From the NCBI GenBank assembly GCA_007119345.1, contig SKPV01000008.1, positions 1-6,236 on the forward strand: 6,236 bases of DNA. The letters run 5' to 3'. The notes beneath the pieces were generated by a model. That model made no database searches. It was not told the DNA's origin and saw only the letters and a list, made by a program, of their open reading frames with translations. Both the position numbers and the translations under genes were made by a program. Source of the DNA: Halovivax sp. (GTDB lineage: Archaea; Halobacteriota; Halobacteria; Halobacteriales; Natrialbaceae). Shown piece by piece: positions 4,780-6,236 of this stretch (the first letter of the stretch is position 1; every line of letters starts with the position of its first letter).

Positions 4780-6011
4780 CGCGGGAGCCGGGCGGCCACA
4801 CCGCGAGCGCGGGGACGATCGACCTCGACGCGTTCACCTTCGAGTGCGGCGAGTCGATCCCCTCTCTGGAGGTCGCCTACGAGACCTACGGCGAGTTCAC
4901 CGGCGAGAACGCGGTTCTGGTCTGTCACGCCTTGACCGGGAGCGCTCACGTCGCTCGTCGACCCGCCCAGGACGACGAGACGGCCGGCCAAGCGCGCGCG
5001 TGGTGGGCGGACACCGTCGGCCCGGGGAAGGCGATCGACACGACCGAGTACTACGTCGTTTGCGCGAACGTCCCCGGCTCCTGTTACGGGACGACGGGAC
5101 CCGCCAGCACGAATCCGGCGACCGGCGAGCCGTACGGCACGGACTTCCCGCCCGTGACGGTCGGCGACTGGACGCGGGCGCAGCGCCGGCTGCTCGACGA
5201 ACTCGGGATCGGCCGGCTGCACGCCGTCGTCGGCGGCTCCGTCGGCGGGATGAACGCCCTCGACTGGGCGAAGCGCTACCCCGACGACGTCGACCGCGTC
5301 GTCCCGGTCGCCGCGGCCGCCCGCCTCGATCCCCAGTGCCTGGCGCTCGACGCCGTCGCGCGCCGGGCGATCACCACGGATCCGGACTGGGCGGGCGGGG
5401 ACTACTACGGCGAGGACCGCCCCGACCCCGACGACGGCCTCGCGCTGGCCCGCCAGCTCGGCCACGTGATGTACCTCTCGAAGGAATCGATGGACGGCAA
5501 GTTCGGCCGCCGCTCGGCCGGCCGGGAGGCCACCCGCGAGGCGTTCCCCGCCGACCCGGCGGCCGACTTCTTTCCGTACCGCGACGTCGAGTCCTACCTC
5601 GACTACAACGCTCGACGATTCGTCGAGCGCTTCGACGCCAACAGCTACCTCTACCTGACGCGGGCGATGGACGACTACGACCTCTCGGCGGGCTACGACT
5701 CCGACGCCGACGCCCTCGCCGCCTTCGGTGGCGAGGCGCTCGTGATGAGCTTCACCGCCGACTGGCACTTCACCGTCGAACAGGCGGCGACCGTCGCGAA
5801 CGCGTTCCGCGAGGCTGGCGCGCCGGTCGCTCACCACGTCGTCGACTCCGACCACGGTCACGACGCCTTCCTCGTGGAGCCGGAGACGGTCAACCCGCCG
5901 CTCGCGGACTTCCTCGTCGACGGCGTGGAGGGGCGCGCCGTGACCGACGCCGGCGGGGACGCCGGCGGCCGGGAGCTCGCGCCGGTTCACAGCAGCCTGT
6001 TCGGCGATTGA
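4776..6011 (+). CDS. metX: Homoserine O-acetyltransferase (alpha/beta-hydrolase type)
   Basis: MetX is a cytoplasmic enzyme that transfers the acetyl group of acetyl-CoA to L-homoserine, committing it to methionine synthesis. The 411-residue length is normal or slightly long. The catalytic triad is clear: nucleophile Ser155 in the elbow VVGGSVGGMNAL, Asp329 in SFTADWHF, and His362 in DHGHDAFL; the Asp-His spacing of 33 residues is as in characterised MetX. Other family motifs are LVCHALTGSAH (48-58), NVPGSCYGTTGPAS (98-111) and the substrate-region Arg296 in SYLYLTRAMDDYD. The start is a GTG with a good Shine-Dalgarno sequence. The last 20 or so residues (from 390, with GGDAGG) form a low-complexity tail beyond the hydrolase core. 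The gene lies 31 bases after metY and is almost surely co-transcribed with it. A succinyl- rather than acetyl-transferase activity cannot be fully excluded, but pairing with MetY favours acetyl. Confidence 0.94.
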   Translation: MTREPGGHTASAGTIDLDAFTFECGESIPSLEVAYETYGEFTGENAVLVCHALTGSAHVARRPAQDDETAGQARAWWADTVGPGKAIDTTEYYVVCANVPGSCYGTTGPASTNPATGEPYGTDFPPVTVGDWTRAQRRLLDELGIGRLHAVVGGSVGGMNALDWAKRYPDDVDRVVPVAAAARLDPQCLALDAVARRAITTDPDWAGGDYYGEDRPDPDDGLALARQLGHVMYLSKESMDGKFGRRSAGREATREAFPADPAADFFPYRDVESYLDYNARRFVERFDANSYLYLTRAMDDYDLSAGYDSDADALAAFGGEALVMSFTADWHFTVEQAATVANAFREAGAPVAHHVVDSDHGHDAFLVEPETVNPPLADFLVDGVEGRAVTDAGGDAGGRELAPVHSSLFGD

Positions 6012-6045
6012 GCGCAACGACGACGTCGACGTACGTTCGGCGCTC
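6010..6045 (+). terminator. Hairpin at the metX stop codon, possible operon terminator
   Basis: GAGCGCAACG (6010-6019) pairs with CGTT (6034-6037) and, after a 2-base bulge, GCGCTC (6040-6045), giving a 10-bp stem around a 14-base loop. It begins inside the TGA stop codon of metX. No T-rich run follows, so it may act as a transcript 3'-end barrier rather than a classical terminator. The gene-end hairpin of the MFS transporter is arranged in a similar way. Confidence 0.35.
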
Positions 6046-6067
6046 GTTCGACCCGGTTCGATTACGC

Positions 6068-6236
6068 GGTCGGTCCGCGACGCCGGTCGGCGGTTCGCGA
6101 TGTCGGTCGGTCCGCGACGCCGGTCGGTCGGTTCGCGATGTCGGTCGGTCCGCGACGCCGGTCGGTCGGTTCGCGATGCCGATCATTCCGACGTCGCCGG
6201 TCGGTCCGCGACGCCGGTCGATCGGTCCGCGATGCC
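6068..6236. repeat. Tandem repeat array, about 38-bp period, reaching the right edge
   Basis: Units start at 6068 (37 bases), 6105, 6143 and 6199 (38 bases each), with an 18-base degenerate segment at 6181-6198. Every unit has two halves. The first, GGTCGGTCCGCGACGCC, is identical in all four units. The second is GGTCGGTCGGTTCGCGATGTC or a close variant (20-21 bases). Both halves share a CGGTYCGCGAYGYC core, so the array is a higher-order duplication of a roughly 19-bp element. It has no unique spacers, so it is not a CRISPR. The window stops exactly at a unit end, so the array may continue. Chance open frames through it are not credible genes. Confidence 0.92.

Larger units (their letters stand above)
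4715..4780 (+). repeat. 31-bp perfect direct repeat (35-bp period) at the metY/metX junction
   Basis: Positions 4715-4745 and 4750-4780 are identical over 31 bases, separated by four bases (CCGA). Each copy contains the codons for the metY tail IDGATEGSA, a GGAGGG Shine-Dalgarno sequence (4729-4734 and 4764-4769) and a GTGA stop/start overlap (4741-4744 and 4776-4779). The simplest reading is a recent tandem duplication of the gene junction. Confidence 0.95.

Noticed and set aside
4611..6017. A 468-codon minus-strand frame antisense to metX
   Set aside because: Shadow of metX; no domain motifs and an implausible Val/Arg/Gly-rich composition.
6068..6236. CRISPR array
   Set aside because: Units follow each other without unique spacers of constant size and consist of two related halves, so this is a plain tandem repeat. 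No cas gene is present.
6068..6236. Replication origin repeats
   Set aside because: The repeat core does not resemble the origin recognition boxes I know from haloarchaea, the region is not AT-rich, and no orc/cdc6 gene is in view.

Overview
The window comes from a haloarchaeon (class Halobacteria). The evidence is very high GC, protein products rich in Asp and Glu, a lipobox-containing Tat signal on a blue-copper protein, and TATA-like promoters placed so that transcripts would be leaderless. I cannot name the genus from sequence alone.

Layout. (1) Positions 1-602, minus strand: the N-terminal 200 codons of an EamA/DMT-family membrane transporter that runs off the left edge. (2) 603-875: an AT-richer intergenic stretch with two adjacent inverted repeats in the transporter's promoter region and a small hairpin just downstream of the next gene. 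(3) 876-1352, minus: a halocyanin-type copper lipoprotein with an amicyanin-like short ligand loop. (4) 1353-1772: no gene; halocyanin promoter plus GCTCGCGG-type short repeats. (5) 1773-3023, minus: a complete 12-helix MFS transporter with a hairpin over its stop codon. (6) 3024-3427: divergent intergenic region with a 46-bp tandem repeat array and promoters for both flanking genes. (7) 3428-4744, plus: metY, O-acetylhomoserine sulfhydrylase. (8) 4776-6011, plus: metX, homoserine O-acetyltransferase. (9) 6012-6236: hairpin at the metX stop, then a 38-bp tandem array that reaches the right edge.

How the genes work together. metX and metY form an operon for two consecutive steps: MetX makes O-acetyl-L-homoserine from homoserine and acetyl-CoA, and MetY replaces the acetate with sulfide to give homocysteine, the direct methionine precursor. 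The two transporters and the copper protein are on the opposite strand and have no evident link to this pathway.

The most unusual signal is repeat architecture around the methionine operon. There is a 46-bp array upstream of it, a perfect 31-bp repeat with 35-bp period at the metY/metX junction, and a 38-bp array downstream. The junction repeat duplicates the metY C-terminal codons, a Shine-Dalgarno sequence and a GTGA stop/start overlap. This leaves a 12-codon mini-ORF between the two genes that overlaps both, a possible translational-coupling relay. I found no new defence, mobile or RNA system; the rest is ordinary haloarchaeal chromosome.
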